Shown: positions 18,001 through 26,500 of the stretch, in pieces
Layout of the letters: every line of letters starts with the position of its first letter
Position numbering within the stretch: the stretch's first letter is position 1
Assembly: GCA_023231005.1 (NCBI GenBank)
Contig: JALNWG010000018.1
Span: forward strand, 1 to 64,000
Origin: Bacteroidales bacterium
GTDB lineage: Bacteria > Bacteroidota > Bacteroidia > Bacteroidales > FEN-979
Length of the DNA: 64,000 nucleotides
Direction of reading: 5' to 3'
The notes under the pieces: model-generated
Database searches by the model: none
What the model was told of the DNA's origin: nothing
Seen by the model: the letters and a program-made list of their open reading frames with translations, nothing else
Program-made: the position numbers and the translations under genes

Positions 18001-18879
18001 GGTAATTCGTTTTCCCTGTCCCTGGTCTACCGTTAAAAAATAGAAAGACTGGTCACTATAAATATTTTTCTGATGGTGAAATAAATGGTCCGAATTGTTG
18101 TAAGCCCATTTATCTGGTGATCCGCCATAAAACAGGATATAATCCCCCGGATCAAAACGGCCATCTTCTTCACCATAAACAAAAATTGTGTTTTCCATCA
18201 GATCATCAATGCGGAAAGTAGCATTGGCTTCCGGGAGCATCCCGCCTCCATTACCAAAGATCCGGATATTTCTGGGATCAATGTTTCCCACATCGATCCC
18301 GTCTGTTTTCAGATCATCATAGGTAAGTTGATGGATCCCCGCGGATCTGACAGCAAATTTATACCAGGTACCTTGGGCTAAAACGGAATTCAGGGCATAG
18401 CCTTTCGAAGATTTTTCCACCTGTTGCGCTTCTGGATTCAGGGTTACCTCCAGGGTAAAGGAGACCAGTTTTTCATAAGCTCCGGTAACCGGATTTTTTC
18501 GCAGTGGCAACAAGGTAATTCTCAGAGACGGGACTTTCCGCTGTACTCTTAATTCATGAAAAACAGCCAGGGTATCCGGAATTAACCCCGGTGGGCAGGT
18601 ATTAGTAAAAAAAGATGAATCAAGGGGTTGATAAACCGGGTCGTTTACGACTATCGATTTAATCTGATATTCCTCCGAAGTTAGCGGAAAAAGTTTGAGA
18701 TACAGGGGCCATTCTTCAAATTTTTCGTAAGTGATAGCACCACGAAAAGTAAGTGGTTTTGTCACGCCCCAAGACAGCACGACTTTTTCACTGAAAGTTG
18801 GCTGAGCTGAAAGGATCGATACTCCTGTCAGAGAAAGAAAGAACATGATCAGGAATGGAGTAGCGTATTTTACGTTCAT
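15064..18879 (-). CDS. porU: Type IX secretion system sortase PorU
   Basis: 1271 residues with signal peptide (MNVKYATPFLIMFFLSLTG, cut near SAQ). Residues 30-165 are an N-terminal beta-rich region, as in known PorU precursors. The C25 peptidase domain has His782 in I-G-H-G-G-E and Cys816 in V-T-A-T-C-E-F-S-R-F-D. The C-terminal end has an Ig-like domain and Y-N-Y-P-N-P-M-R-D, then S-S-G-L-Y-V-Y-Q, a sorting-domain-like module. PorU cleaves the C-terminal signal of T9SS cargo and links it to lipopolysaccharide at the cell surface, working with PorV. It is the first gene of porU-porU2-porV-ispF. Confidence 0.92.
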   Translation of the reverse strand: MNVKYATPFLIMFFLSLTGVSILSAQPTFSEKVVLSWGVTKPLTFRGAITYEKFEEWPLYLKLFPLTSEEYQIKSIVVNDPVYQPLDSSFFTNTCPPGLIPDTLAVFHELRVQRKVPSLRITLLPLRKNPVTGAYEKLVSFTLEVTLNPEAQQVEKSSKGYALNSVLAQGTWYKFAVRSAGIHQLTYDDLKTDGIDVGNIDPRNIRIFGNGGGMLPEANATFRIDDLMENTIFVYGEEDGRFDPGDYILFYGGSPDKWAYNNSDHLFHHQKNIYSDQSFYFLTVDQGQGKRITTQPSSTATPTYYVNRFEDFAFYEKDDLNFIKSGREWWDKENFDITTSRNYAFSFPNIDLVNPVTVTAYVAARSTTGSTSFIVKAQGKSLMSISLSSIGIDYSSEYATEKRSSAAFYTDNPVTTINLVYNKSSVSSVGYLNYLEVNATRLLTQSGSQMGFRSVSGTMANGVTEFTLNGNGQNLLIWDVSSGGDIRQLEPTKSGNNYIFRVETNTLREFLSFDGGSFYKPEFIARVENQNLHAVEVPDFIIVCHPDFLSQAERLAQFHREKDGFSVFITTPDKIYQEFSSGAQDVTAIRDFVKMLYDKAIPGKEPKYLLLFGDASYDYKNRTNNNTNYVPAFESVNSLSPKDSFISDDYYGKLDASEGQNASGELDLGIGRLPVSSLQQATASVNKILHYCENNDAVKNDWRNVFTFVADDQNEGGNAFIEYSEDLAKFIDTTYKDYNIDKIYSDAYNMISTPGGKRYPEVNEAINKRVEKGCLIMNYIGHGGEVGWAHERILEVPDIKNWSNFNNLPVFVTATCEFSRFDDPERISAGEWVFLNEKGGGVALFTTTRLTSAGPNQNLLVNFYNSVLKQTNGKYLKLGDLLMAAKKDLNISPNIHSFVLLGDPAMQLVYPNLNVVTTSIHQDSPDSAPDTLKALTVMTITGKITDANGNNVENFNGTVFPTVFDKAIENWTKANQDEGPKYPFSLQKNPVYKGQVVVKDGSFSFTFIVPKDIAYQYGAGKISYYARSSETDANGYDDQIQVGGYNNSALPDDLGPEIALYMNDRNFISGGVTDQDPTLLADISDSSGINTVGNGIGHDITIVIDDKTMDPVILNDYYVSNLDTYKSGVITYPLTALEEGEHHLTLKVWDVYNNSSEASISFLVVPSASFALEHLYNYPNPMRDQTTFCWETNQIDQPLEVEIRIFTLNGRLLKTLHETLYSQAFRATKIHWDGTTDQGQSISSGLYVYQLQVMLPDGSAKRQTSKLVVIR

Positions 18880-18889
18880 GTTATCGTTT

Positions 18890-18897
18890 CAAAGGTA
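18890..18897 (-). promoter_or_regulatory. -7 element upstream of porU
   Basis: TACCTTTG on the minus strand, an exact TAnnTTTG, 11 bases before the porU ATG. No TTG is present at the right distance upstream, so it is a weak call. Confidence 0.4.
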
Positions 18898-19034
18898 TAC
18901 TAAAAGACAAATCTTTAACGAGAAAGGTTGCTTTATTTAAACGCTGTATGTCAATGAATATTGTCAAATATGATTTTCGGAAACTAAAATTTTCCGTAAT
19001 ATTGTACGTTCTAAATGTTACATATCGTTAAATT

Positions 19035-20006
19035 ATGATGGGTGACCGAAAGACGAAAGTTTTTCTTTTTGTTTGTATGCTTATGATTCGTTCGGTTTAT
19101 GCCCAGGATCCGGAATTTTCACAGTTTTATGCCAACCCTCTTTATTTAAATCCCGCGTTGGCAGGAATGACCATCTGTCCTAAGATCAATGTCAATTACC
19201 GGAATCAATGGCCCGGTCTGGATCAGGCTTTCATTACCTACAATGCCTCCTTCGATATGTATGTCAACGCCCTTCATGGTGGAATTGGCCTGATTGTTAC
19301 CTCAGATCAGGCTGGGGCAGGAAGCATCAATACTACGATGATTGCCGGAATGTACGCATACAAATTCAACATCACCAGCCGTTTGCAGGCAAGCGGGGCA
19401 TTGAAAGTCGGTTATTACATGCGGAATCTGGCCTGGGATAAGTTAACATTCGGAGATACTACCCAGCAAGAACCGACAGAAAATTTACGAACTTCCATAG
19501 GAGTTGCTGATTTCAGTGCAGGGATATTTTTGAGTTACGATGATCTTATTTATGGAGGGATTGCAGTAGATCATTTATCGCAACCCAATACGGGATTTTA
19601 CACCAATAAAACTTCTCCTCTTTACATGAAGTACACCATTCATGTCGGTTCAGTCATCAATTTAAAGGGAGGAAAAATAGCTGACGAAGAACGTGAATTT
19701 TCCATCTCTCCCAATATTTTATACCAACAACAATATAATTTTCATCAATTAAACATTGGATTATATCTTACCATTGATCCATTTATCGGGGGATTGTGGT
19801 TCAGGCATAACTTTGAGAATGCAGATGCTGTGATTCCCATGTTAGGTTTTCACTGGAAGAATTTACGGGTAGCTTATAGTTACGATTTTACCGTTAGTAA
19901 ACTGAAGGGCGCATCGGGCGGTGCTCATGAAGTTTCCGCTTCCTGGCAATTTCCCTGTATTGAAAAAAGAAGACACATCAGGGCAATAAAATGCCCAAGG
20001 TTTTAG
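19035..20006 (+). CDS. PorP/SprF family type IX secretion system membrane protein
   Basis: 323 residues with signal peptide (ending S-V-Y-A-Q). The start of the mature protein, D-P-E-F-S-Q-F-Y-A-N-P-L-Y-L-N-P-A-L-A-G, is the diagnostic PorP/SprF signature, followed by N-Y-R-N-Q-W-P-G. The rest has beta-barrel character and ends near L-R-V-A-Y-S-Y-D-F-T. Members sit in the outer membrane and help anchor or export particular T9SS cargo; many genomes have several. It is divergent from porU and lies 117 bases before gldJ. Which family member it equals (PorP itself or a cargo-specific SprF) is not clear from sequence. Confidence 0.9.
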   Translation: MMGDRKTKVFLFVCMLMIRSVYAQDPEFSQFYANPLYLNPALAGMTICPKINVNYRNQWPGLDQAFITYNASFDMYVNALHGGIGLIVTSDQAGAGSINTTMIAGMYAYKFNITSRLQASGALKVGYYMRNLAWDKLTFGDTTQQEPTENLRTSIGVADFSAGIFLSYDDLIYGGIAVDHLSQPNTGFYTNKTSPLYMKYTIHVGSVINLKGGKIADEEREFSISPNILYQQQYNFHQLNIGLYLTIDPFIGGLWFRHNFENADAVIPMLGFHWKNLRVAYSYDFTVSKLKGASGGAHEVSASWQFPCIEKRRHIRAIKCPRF

Positions 20007-20123
20007 TTATACAATGAACTGAAAATATTTTAATTAAAAAGTTCATCACAAACCTGGAGGAATTTTTCACAAAGGATTGATAATCTTGGAAAATTTCGGT
20101 AGGTTTGCAAAAATTTTCAACGG

Positions 20124-21599
20124 ATGAAAATTCAACGATTTTTTCAGATTGGCGCAATGACGGCCGCCGTCGTTTTACTCTTTGCCTGTAAAAAGGAGGC
20201 TTCCCGTTCTACAGGTTGGGAATATAACAATCCCAAAAACGGAGGATTTGAAGTGAATCAATTTGCAGCACAGCAAACCGGGCCTGGTTTGGTTTTCATC
20301 GAAGGAGGCACCTTTACCATGGGTGAAACCGAGGATGATGTGATGTTCGAATGGAATAACCAGCCGCGCCGGGTTACCGTTGCCAGCTTTTACATGGATG
20401 AAACAGAGGTCCGTAACCTGGATTATCTGGAATATCTGTACTGGCTTAACCGGGTATATGGAACCGATTATCCCGGCGTTTACCGCAAAGCCCTCCCGGA
20501 TACCCTGGTATGGCGTGAAAGGCTGGCTTACAATGAACCTATCGTTGAATACTACTTCCGTCATCCAGCCTATCGGAACTATCCGGTTGTAGGCGTTACC
20601 TGGAACCAGGCCAACGATTATTGTTTATGGCGTACTGACCGGGTGAACGAAATGCTGCTCATTAAGAAAGGCATTTTATCAATGGATCCGGCTCAAAAGA
20701 ATGAAAACAATTTCAACACAGAAGCATACCTTGCCGGACAATATGAAGGTTTGGTCGACAAACCATTACCCGATTTGAATCCCAATGGTACGGGTACCCG
20801 TAAAGTGAAAATGGAAGATGGCATTATGCTTCCGAAATACCGGCTGCCTACCGAAGCTGAATGGGAATATGCTGCTCTTGGTCTCATCGGAAATACCTTG
20901 TATGAACGGGTGGTAGAAAGGAAAAACTATCCCTGGAACGGGAGTTCTGTTCGCACTTCCGAATCAAAATATTATGGCAGCTTCATGGATAACTTCAAAC
21001 GGGGAAAAGGAGATTATATGGGTGTAGCTGGTAACCTTAACGATGGGTCTGCTATTCCCGCTCCCTGCGGATCCTATTTCCCGAACGATTATGGCCTTTA
21101 CAATATGGCCGGAAACGTAAGTGAATGGGTACTTGATGTATACCGTCCGTTGAACAGTTATGAGGTTTCTGACCTTCATCCATTCCGGGGTAATGTATTC
21201 AAAACCCCTATCCGGGATGCAGAAGGCTTTTTAGCTGAAAAAGACAGCCTTGGCCATATCAAATACCGCGACATTACCACCGCCGAAGCCTTGAACCGGA
21301 AAAATTATCGGCAAGCAGATAATATTAATTACCTTGATGGTGACTTTGCTTCGAATATCGACAATAACGTTTGGAGAGAAACGGGGAAAGATTCCAGCGC
21401 TACCAACCTGATGTACCAATATGGCATTACCTCTATGATCAGCGATCATGCCAGGGTTTATAAAGGAGGCAGCTGGAAAGATCCTGCCTATTACATGAGT
21501 CCCGGTACCCGTCGCTATCTCGATGAAAACGATGCCTCTTCTGCCATTGGCTTCCGTTGCGCTATGACCCGCGTCGGCGGATCGATTGCCGGAAAATAA
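20124..21599 (+). CDS. gldJ: Gliding motility/T9SS lipoprotein GldJ
   Basis: 491 residues. The lipobox L-L-F-A-C gives Cys22. The start of the mature protein (S-R-S-T-G-W-E-Y-N-N-P-K-N-G-G-F-E-V) matches GldJ rather than GldK. It has the formylglycine-generating-enzyme fold: F-I-E-G-G-T-F-T-M-G, Y-M-D-E-T-E-V-R-N, R-L-P-T-E-A-E-W-E-Y-A-A, G-N-V-S-E-W-V, K-G-G-S-W and final G-F-R-C-A. GldJ is needed for GldK stability and assembly of the T9SS ring in gliding species. Flavobacterium has gldJ next to porU-porV; here the order is kept with an extra porU and a porP/sprF gene in between. A strong terminator follows. Confidence 0.88.
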   Translation: MKIQRFFQIGAMTAAVVLLFACKKEASRSTGWEYNNPKNGGFEVNQFAAQQTGPGLVFIEGGTFTMGETEDDVMFEWNNQPRRVTVASFYMDETEVRNLDYLEYLYWLNRVYGTDYPGVYRKALPDTLVWRERLAYNEPIVEYYFRHPAYRNYPVVGVTWNQANDYCLWRTDRVNEMLLIKKGILSMDPAQKNENNFNTEAYLAGQYEGLVDKPLPDLNPNGTGTRKVKMEDGIMLPKYRLPTEAEWEYAALGLIGNTLYERVVERKNYPWNGSSVRTSESKYYGSFMDNFKRGKGDYMGVAGNLNDGSAIPAPCGSYFPNDYGLYNMAGNVSEWVLDVYRPLNSYEVSDLHPFRGNVFKTPIRDAEGFLAEKDSLGHIKYRDITTAEALNRKNYRQADNINYLDGDFASNIDNNVWRETGKDSSATNLMYQYGITSMISDHARVYKGGSWKDPAYYMSPGTRRYLDENDASSAIGFRCAMTRVGGSIAGK

Positions 21600-21614
21600 T
21601 TGAACAACCTGAAA

Positions 21615-21652
21615 AAAACCCCATTTCGGTGATGAGATGGGGTTTTTTTTTA
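21615..21652 (+). terminator. Rho-independent terminator after gldJ
   Basis: A stem of AAAACCCCAT with ATGGGGTTTT around a 12-base loop is followed by a run of T, 16 bases after the gldJ stop. Confidence 0.85.
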
Positions 21653-21672
21653 TCTTGCCACGTATTTACTAA

Positions 21673-22971
21673 ATGATGACGCTCTCAATAGAAAAGCTGT
21701 ACTCCCTTTTTCTCCAATACCCTGCAGTATCGACCGACAGCCGACAAATCAAGCCAGGGTCTTTGTTTTTTGCCCTCCGGGGTGATTCCTTTAATGGCAA
21801 TGATTTTGCTGCCGGATCACTTGCCTCAGGAGCCGCGTATGCCGTGGTTGACGAGAAAAATGTAGCCACAAGCGATCAATTTATTGTTGTGGAAGATGTG
21901 CTTACAACCCTTCAAGATTTAGCCCGGTTCCATCGAAATCAATTCGATATTCCGGTAATGGCCATCACGGGAACCAATGGTAAAACAACAACCAAAGAAC
22001 TGATCTTCTCCGTTTTATCAAAAAAATACCAGACCCTGGCTACCCGTGGAAATCTGAACAACCACATCGGAGTTCCCCTCACCTTGCTCAACCTCAATGC
22101 CAGCACCGAAATGGCAATTATCGAAATGGGAGCCAATCATCCGGGCGAGATCGGATTTCTCTGCAATATTGTCCACCCTACCCATGGTCTCATCACCAAT
22201 ATCGGAAAAGCTCACCTTGAAGGATTTGGAAACTTTGAAGGAGTAATCCAAACCAAAACCGAACTATACCGGTATATCAGCGAACATCATGGAAAATTGT
22301 TTGTTCATAACAACAATGACCTCTTGATGAAACTTGCTCCATCCACACACTGTATCCAATATGGAACCGCCCCTGCCGACCTGGTCATGCATGATTTCAC
22401 TTCCGATCCCTTTGTAACAGTCACCGTGGATTTTCGCAACCATCCCTCCACCAGGATACAATCGCAACTCTATGGACGGTATAATGTTCCCAATATCCTG
22501 GCTGCTGCCTGTACCGGTTATTATTTCGATGTCCCTTCCGGGGATATCAAATCGGCTATTGAATCATACCAGCCCGGAAATAACCGTTCCCAAATTCATC
22601 CTACGAAAAATAATGTATTGATCCTGGATGCTTATAACGCCAATCCGACCAGCATGGAAACTGCATTGAAAACCTTTGCTGATACCAGTTACCCGAATAA
22701 AACCGTAATCCTTGGCGATATGCTCGAACTTGGCGTTGATTCGGATGATGAACACAATAAAATTCTTGAATTGCTCAACCGTTTGGCCTTTCCTCAGGTT
22801 TATCTCGTTGGGCCATCCTTCACCCGATTGAATACCCGGCGGGATAACATTTGCTTTCAGGACAGCGACCTGGCAAAATTATGGTTGGACCATCACAGAA
22901 TCAATCAGGCAACGATCTTGATTAAAGGCTCCCGGGGTATCCGGCTGGAGAAACTGGTGGAATCATTCTAA
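21673..22971 (+). CDS. murF: UDP-N-acetylmuramoyl-tripeptide--D-alanyl-D-alanine ligase
   Basis: 432 residues. The N-terminal domain has V-S-T-D-S-R-Q-I-K-P-G-S-L-F-F-A-L-R-G, typical of MurF/MurE. The ATP-binding loop G-T-N-G-K-T-T-T-K is at residues 100-108, followed by N-L-N-N-H-I-G-V-P-L-T and the Mur-ligase motif E-M-G-A-N-H-P-G-E-I. Y-N-A-N-P-T-S-M, characteristic of MurF, lies near residue 320. MurF adds D-Ala-D-Ala to complete the peptidoglycan precursor in the cytoplasm. Two ATG codons in tandem are possible starts. gldJ-murF adjacency is also seen in other Bacteroidota. Confidence 0.95.
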   Translation: MMTLSIEKLYSLFLQYPAVSTDSRQIKPGSLFFALRGDSFNGNDFAAGSLASGAAYAVVDEKNVATSDQFIVVEDVLTTLQDLARFHRNQFDIPVMAITGTNGKTTTKELIFSVLSKKYQTLATRGNLNNHIGVPLTLLNLNASTEMAIIEMGANHPGEIGFLCNIVHPTHGLITNIGKAHLEGFGNFEGVIQTKTELYRYISEHHGKLFVHNNNDLLMKLAPSTHCIQYGTAPADLVMHDFTSDPFVTVTVDFRNHPSTRIQSQLYGRYNVPNILAAACTGYYFDVPSGDIKSAIESYQPGNNRSQIHPTKNNVLILDAYNANPTSMETALKTFADTSYPNKTVILGDMLELGVDSDDEHNKILELLNRLAFPQVYLVGPSFTRLNTRRDNICFQDSDLAKLWLDHHRINQATILIKGSRGIRLEKLVESF

Positions 22972-23106
22972 CTAAATTTTCACTATTTTTGTATTATCTT
23001 TTCCCTTTTTCTTCGATTATACTGAAGACTATAAGAAATTTGGCAGTTATATCAATAGATCTATATACTCTTTAAGATCAAAAACGGAGAAACAAAGGCA
23101 AATAAT

Positions 23107-24168
23107 TTGACCCAGTACCGGATCATCGGATTAATGTCGGGAACCAGCCTTGACGGGCTTGATATCGCCTATTGTACATTTGAACACCAGCCATCTTCGT
23201 GGAAATATCATATCATCCGGGCAGAAACGATCCCATATTCCATTGAATGGGCCAAACGCCTTAGAAGCGCCGAAAAATCGTCGGCCTTTGAATTTGTTCA
23301 AACAGACATTGATTTCGGCCATTTATCCGGACAATTAACCCGACAGTTTATTGAAAAGCATCAACTGATTCCTGATTTTATTGCTTCTCACGGACATACA
23401 ATTTTTCATCAACCCGAAAAAAAAATCACTTCCCAGATTGGCTGCGGAGCCGCCATTGCCGCAGAAACCGGAATTCCGGTTGTTTGTGACTTTCGCTCCA
23501 TTGATGTGGCTCTTGGAGGTCAGGGAGCGCCACTTGTTCCGATCGGGGACAAGCTCCTCTTTCCCGATTTTGAATTCTGCCTGAACCTAGGCGGATTCGC
23601 CAATATATCTTTTGATGATCTCGGACAACGGATAGCCTATGATGTATGCCCTGTTAATATTGTCCTCAACGACCTTGCTGCCCGGGAAGGGTATCCCTAT
23701 GACCCCGAAGGATCCCTGGCACGTAAAGGTTCTGTAAACCCTCCTCTTCTTGAAAAATTAAACAATCTGCCCTGGTATCATCTTGATCCGCCAAAATCGT
23801 TAGGCAGGGAGTGGGTTTTGGAAAACATTATTCCCTTGTTTACTTCTCCGGGGTTATCTACATTCGATCTTCTCGCTACTTTCTGTGAGCATATTGCCAT
23901 TCAAATTGCTACCGTTACCGGTAAGGAAAAGCATCACCGGGTGTTAATCACAGGAGGAGGTGCCATGAATCAATTTCTGACAGAACGCATCCGGCACCAC
24001 GTTATTTCTCCTATTGTTATTCCGGATACGCTTACCATTAATTTTAAAGAGGCCCTTATATTTGCCTTTCTGGGATTGCTCCGCTGGAGCAACGAGAACA
24101 ATTGCCTGAAATCTGTAACCGGAGCGTCAATAGACCACTCCGGCGGTTGTATTTATCGTCCAATATGA
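23107..24168 (+). CDS. anmK: Anhydro-N-acetylmuramic acid kinase
   Basis: 353 residues. The start is a TTG, chosen because the following R-I-I-G-L-M-S-G-T-S-L-D-G-L-D is the expected N-terminus, an AAAGG element lies about 8 bases upstream, and no ATG is nearby. Other family motifs are F-I-A-S-H-G-H-T-I-F-H-Q-P, D-F-R-S-I-D-V-A-L-G-G-Q-G-A-P-L-V-P-I-G and L-I-T-G-G-G-A-M-N. AnmK phosphorylates and opens anhydroMurNAc from cell-wall turnover to give MurNAc-6-phosphate. Its stop overlaps the folC start (ATGA), so the two are translationally coupled. Confidence 0.94.
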   Translation: MTQYRIIGLMSGTSLDGLDIAYCTFEHQPSSWKYHIIRAETIPYSIEWAKRLRSAEKSSAFEFVQTDIDFGHLSGQLTRQFIEKHQLIPDFIASHGHTIFHQPEKKITSQIGCGAAIAAETGIPVVCDFRSIDVALGGQGAPLVPIGDKLLFPDFEFCLNLGGFANISFDDLGQRIAYDVCPVNIVLNDLAAREGYPYDPEGSLARKGSVNPPLLEKLNNLPWYHLDPPKSLGREWVLENIIPLFTSPGLSTFDLLATFCEHIAIQIATVTGKEKHHRVLITGGGAMNQFLTERIRHHVISPIVIPDTLTINFKEALIFAFLGLLRWSNENNCLKSVTGASIDHSGGCIYRPI

Positions 24169-25460
24169 GCTATCAAGAAACAATTGACTATTTATTTTCT
24201 CAACTACCCATGTATCACCGGGTAGGTGCTGCAGCCTACAAAGCCAACCTCGACAATACCGTTGCGCTATGCAACCTGTTAAACAATCCCCATCATTCCT
24301 TTAAAACCATTCACGTAACCGGCACCAATGGCAAAGGGTCGGTTTCACACATGCTGGCCTCCATTTTACAAACAGCTGGTTTTCGTACTGGTTTATATAC
24401 CTCGCCTCACCTGAAAGATTTCAGAGAAAGGATCAGAGTAAATGGAAAGATGATTGTAAGAAGTTATGTATCGCAATTCGTCGAAAAACATCATTCGGAA
24501 TTTGAAAAAATCCAGCCGTCATTTTTTGAAATGGCGGTTGGTTTAGCGTTTCAGTATTTCAAAGATCAACAAGTCGATATTGCCGTAATAGAGGTTGGAT
24601 TGGGTGGCAGGCTTGATTCGACCAATGTTATTCAACCGGAAGTTTCCGTCATTACCAATGTCAGTTTTGATCACATGCAGTTTTTGGGCGATACCCTCCA
24701 AAAAATTGCCATGGAAAAAGCCGGGATCATTAAGCCCGGAGTCCCTGTGATCATCGGAGAAACCCAGGAAGAAATCAGGGATCTTTTTATCCGGCAGGCA
24801 AAACTGCTTCATTCCCCCATTTTTTTTGCTGATCAATTGTTCTCTATCTCCAAATTTGATTTACATGAAAAAATTCCAGGGCGAAGCGTACTGGATGTAA
24901 ATCATAATGGAACAGTTTGTTTCAAACGATTGATATCTCCTCTGGCAGGTTTATATCAAAAGAAAAATATTGTAACCGTTCTGGCCGTCTGTGAATTGCT
25001 TAACCAATCGGGGTATGAATTATCAAACCCCATTATCCGTAAGGGAATTCAGGATGTCATCAAAAACACAAAACTGGCTGGCCGTTGGCAAGTTCTTAAC
25101 CGCCATCCGCTCACCATTTGCGATACGGGGCATAATGAAGGCGGATTAACGGAAGTTCTTGCCCAGATTGCTCAAACCCCACACCGGAAACTTCATTTTG
25201 TATTCGGAGTCGTTAACGACAAATATCTGCCTCCGATTTTAACCATGCTCCCAAAAACAGCCCGGTATTATTTTTGTAAACCTGATATTCCACGGGGACT
25301 GGAGGTCAAAGAGCTGGCATCAAAAGCCCATGCAGCTGGACTTACAGGAAAATGTTATTCCAGTGTTAAAGAGGCTCTGATGGCTGCAAAAAAAGAAGCG
25401 GACAATGAAGATATGATCTATATTGGCGGAAGCACCTTTGTAGTGGCAGAAGTTATTTAG
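24165..25460 (+). CDS. folC: Bifunctional folylpolyglutamate synthase/dihydrofolate synthase
   Basis: 431 residues from the ATG at 24165, which overlaps the anmK stop by four bases; a longer in-frame reading starts inside anmK and is rejected. The P-loop is V-T-G-T-N-G-K-G-S-V-S-H-M (residues 51-63), followed by Y-T-S-P-H-L-K-D-F-R-E-R-I, E-V-G-L-G-G-R-L-D-S-T-N, the F-D-H-M-Q-F-L-G-D-T metal region and D-T-G-H-N-E-G-G near the C-terminal domain. FolC adds glutamate to dihydropteroate and to folates in the cytoplasm. Another folate gene, folK, lies at 48.8 kb. Confidence 0.94.
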   Translation: MSYQETIDYLFSQLPMYHRVGAAAYKANLDNTVALCNLLNNPHHSFKTIHVTGTNGKGSVSHMLASILQTAGFRTGLYTSPHLKDFRERIRVNGKMIVRSYVSQFVEKHHSEFEKIQPSFFEMAVGLAFQYFKDQQVDIAVIEVGLGGRLDSTNVIQPEVSVITNVSFDHMQFLGDTLQKIAMEKAGIIKPGVPVIIGETQEEIRDLFIRQAKLLHSPIFFADQLFSISKFDLHEKIPGRSVLDVNHNGTVCFKRLISPLAGLYQKKNIVTVLAVCELLNQSGYELSNPIIRKGIQDVIKNTKLAGRWQVLNRHPLTICDTGHNEGGLTEVLAQIAQTPHRKLHFVFGVVNDKYLPPILTMLPKTARYYFCKPDIPRGLEVKELASKAHAAGLTGKCYSSVKEALMAAKKEADNEDMIYIGGSTFVVAEVI

Positions 25461-25480
25461 ATTTCGTGACACTACTGATG

Positions 25481-25505
25481 TTCCTGCCAGCCGGCAAGGC
25501 AGGAA
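25481..25505. repeat. REP-like palindrome
   Basis: TTCCTGCC and GGCAGGAA form an 8-bp perfect stem around a 9-base G/C-rich loop. It lies between the convergent folC and thiS genes. A related G/C-rich palindrome lies inside mutS2 and a decayed one near 59300. Confidence 0.6.
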
Positions 25506-25549
25506 TACTGGATGGGTATAAAAACGTGATCAAAGTTGGATGGTCCATG

Positions 25550-25753
25550 TTAGCCGCCGGAGATGAGGTGCAGCACCTGAACATCATCCCCTTCTTTTAC
25601 TGTGGCAGTTTCATACTCCGGTTTGTTGATCAGCTTGCCGTTTATCTTAACAACCAGCATTTTAAACGTGAAATTTTTCACTTTCAGCAATTCCGAAACT
25701 GTAAGCAAATCCCCGCTTACCACTTCCGAAGTATTATTTAAAGTAACCTTCAT
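25550..25753 (-). CDS. ThiS/MoaD-like sulfur carrier protein
   Basis: 67 residues with the small ubiquitin-like fold pattern and the C-terminal Gly-Gly (Q-V-L-H-L-I-S-G-G) that is adenylated and thiocarboxylated in this family. V-S-E-L-L-K and V-V-K-I-N-G-K-L-I are typical of ThiS; MoaD proteins are usually a little longer. No thiamine gene is nearby, while a tungsten/molybdenum cofactor locus begins just downstream, so a MoaD-like role in making molybdopterin is a reasonable inference. Its start overlaps the stop of the activating enzyme gene by one base (TAATG). Confidence 0.8.
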   Translation of the reverse strand: MKVTLNNTSEVVSGDLLTVSELLKVKNFTFKMLVVKINGKLINKPEYETATVKEGDDVQVLHLISGG

Positions 25754-26358
25754 TATAAACCTTGCTTAACACCATTTAATAATAATTCCATTGTCACGTT
25801 TGCCTGCATATTGGCCACTATTCCGACTCTTGGAGCCAGGGGTGGGCAATCCGGGGCAATTTCAGTAACTTCATCTCCGCAAATATAAAGATTATCCGAC
25901 TGGCGTAAATGAATCGTGTCATTTTCACCCCATCCAGCCATTCCCAGCCCCACCACCAGCGGTATTGAAGGCATTTCTGTTAAAATGGTTTCAATGAACA
26001 ACTGCTTTTGGTCAGCAAGGTCAAAGGCCTCAATAACCACGTCGCACCCATTGAAAATCACTGGAATATTTGCGCTTGTTAAGCGGAGATCATGAGGTTG
26101 TATCTTGATCAGCGGGTTTATCCGGGAGATGTTGTCCTGCAAGGCAAGGACTTTTTTCGTCCCGATCTGATCACGGAAAAAATATTGCCGGTTCAGGTTA
26201 CCCTCGGAAATCACATCGAAATCAACAATTATCAACGTACCAATACCGACCCTGGCCAAAGCGATGGCACAATTGGAGCCAAGTCCGCCACATCCGGCAA
26301 TTCCTACTGTTTTAGTCGACAACGCTTCTTTTATTTGATTAAATGTCAACTTTTTCAT
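25753..26358 (-). CDS. Short ThiF/MoeB-like sulfur carrier adenylyltransferase
   Basis: 201 residues from the ATG at 26358 (MKKLTFNQIKEAL). The nucleotide loop G-C-G-G-L-G-S is at residues 22-28, followed by the acidic binding segment V-D-F-D-V-I-S-E-G-N-L-N-R-Q-Y-F. That is the core of E1-like enzymes that adenylate a C-terminal Gly-Gly. It lacks the longer C-terminal part of MoeB or E. coli ThiF and fits the short ThiF-type proteins of anaerobes. It should activate the carrier encoded immediately downstream. Whether the product serves thiamine or the pterin cofactor is open; the neighbourhood favours the cofactor. Confidence 0.82.
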   Translation of the reverse strand: MKKLTFNQIKEALSTKTVGIAGCGGLGSNCAIALARVGIGTLIIVDFDVISEGNLNRQYFFRDQIGTKKVLALQDNISRINPLIKIQPHDLRLTSANIPVIFNGCDVVIEAFDLADQKQLFIETILTEMPSIPLVVGLGMAGWGENDTIHLRQSDNLYICGDEVTEIAPDCPPLAPRVGIVANMQANVTMELLLNGVKQGL

Positions 26359-26500
26359 AATTAGGTATGGCAAGTGAAACTATTGTTGATTTTTTCGGTT
26401 ATCTATACAAAGATAACACTTTTTGAATTCACGAATTCACTACTTTTGCATAACTATTGTTCATTTTCAATTCATATATTCCATTGTCAATTTCCCGACC

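Noticed and set aside
25466..25741. Reading frame of 91 codons on the plus strand
   Set aside because: It runs over the REP-like palindrome and antisense to the ThiS-like gene, whose Gly-Gly end and coupling to the ThiF-like gene show it to be the real gene.
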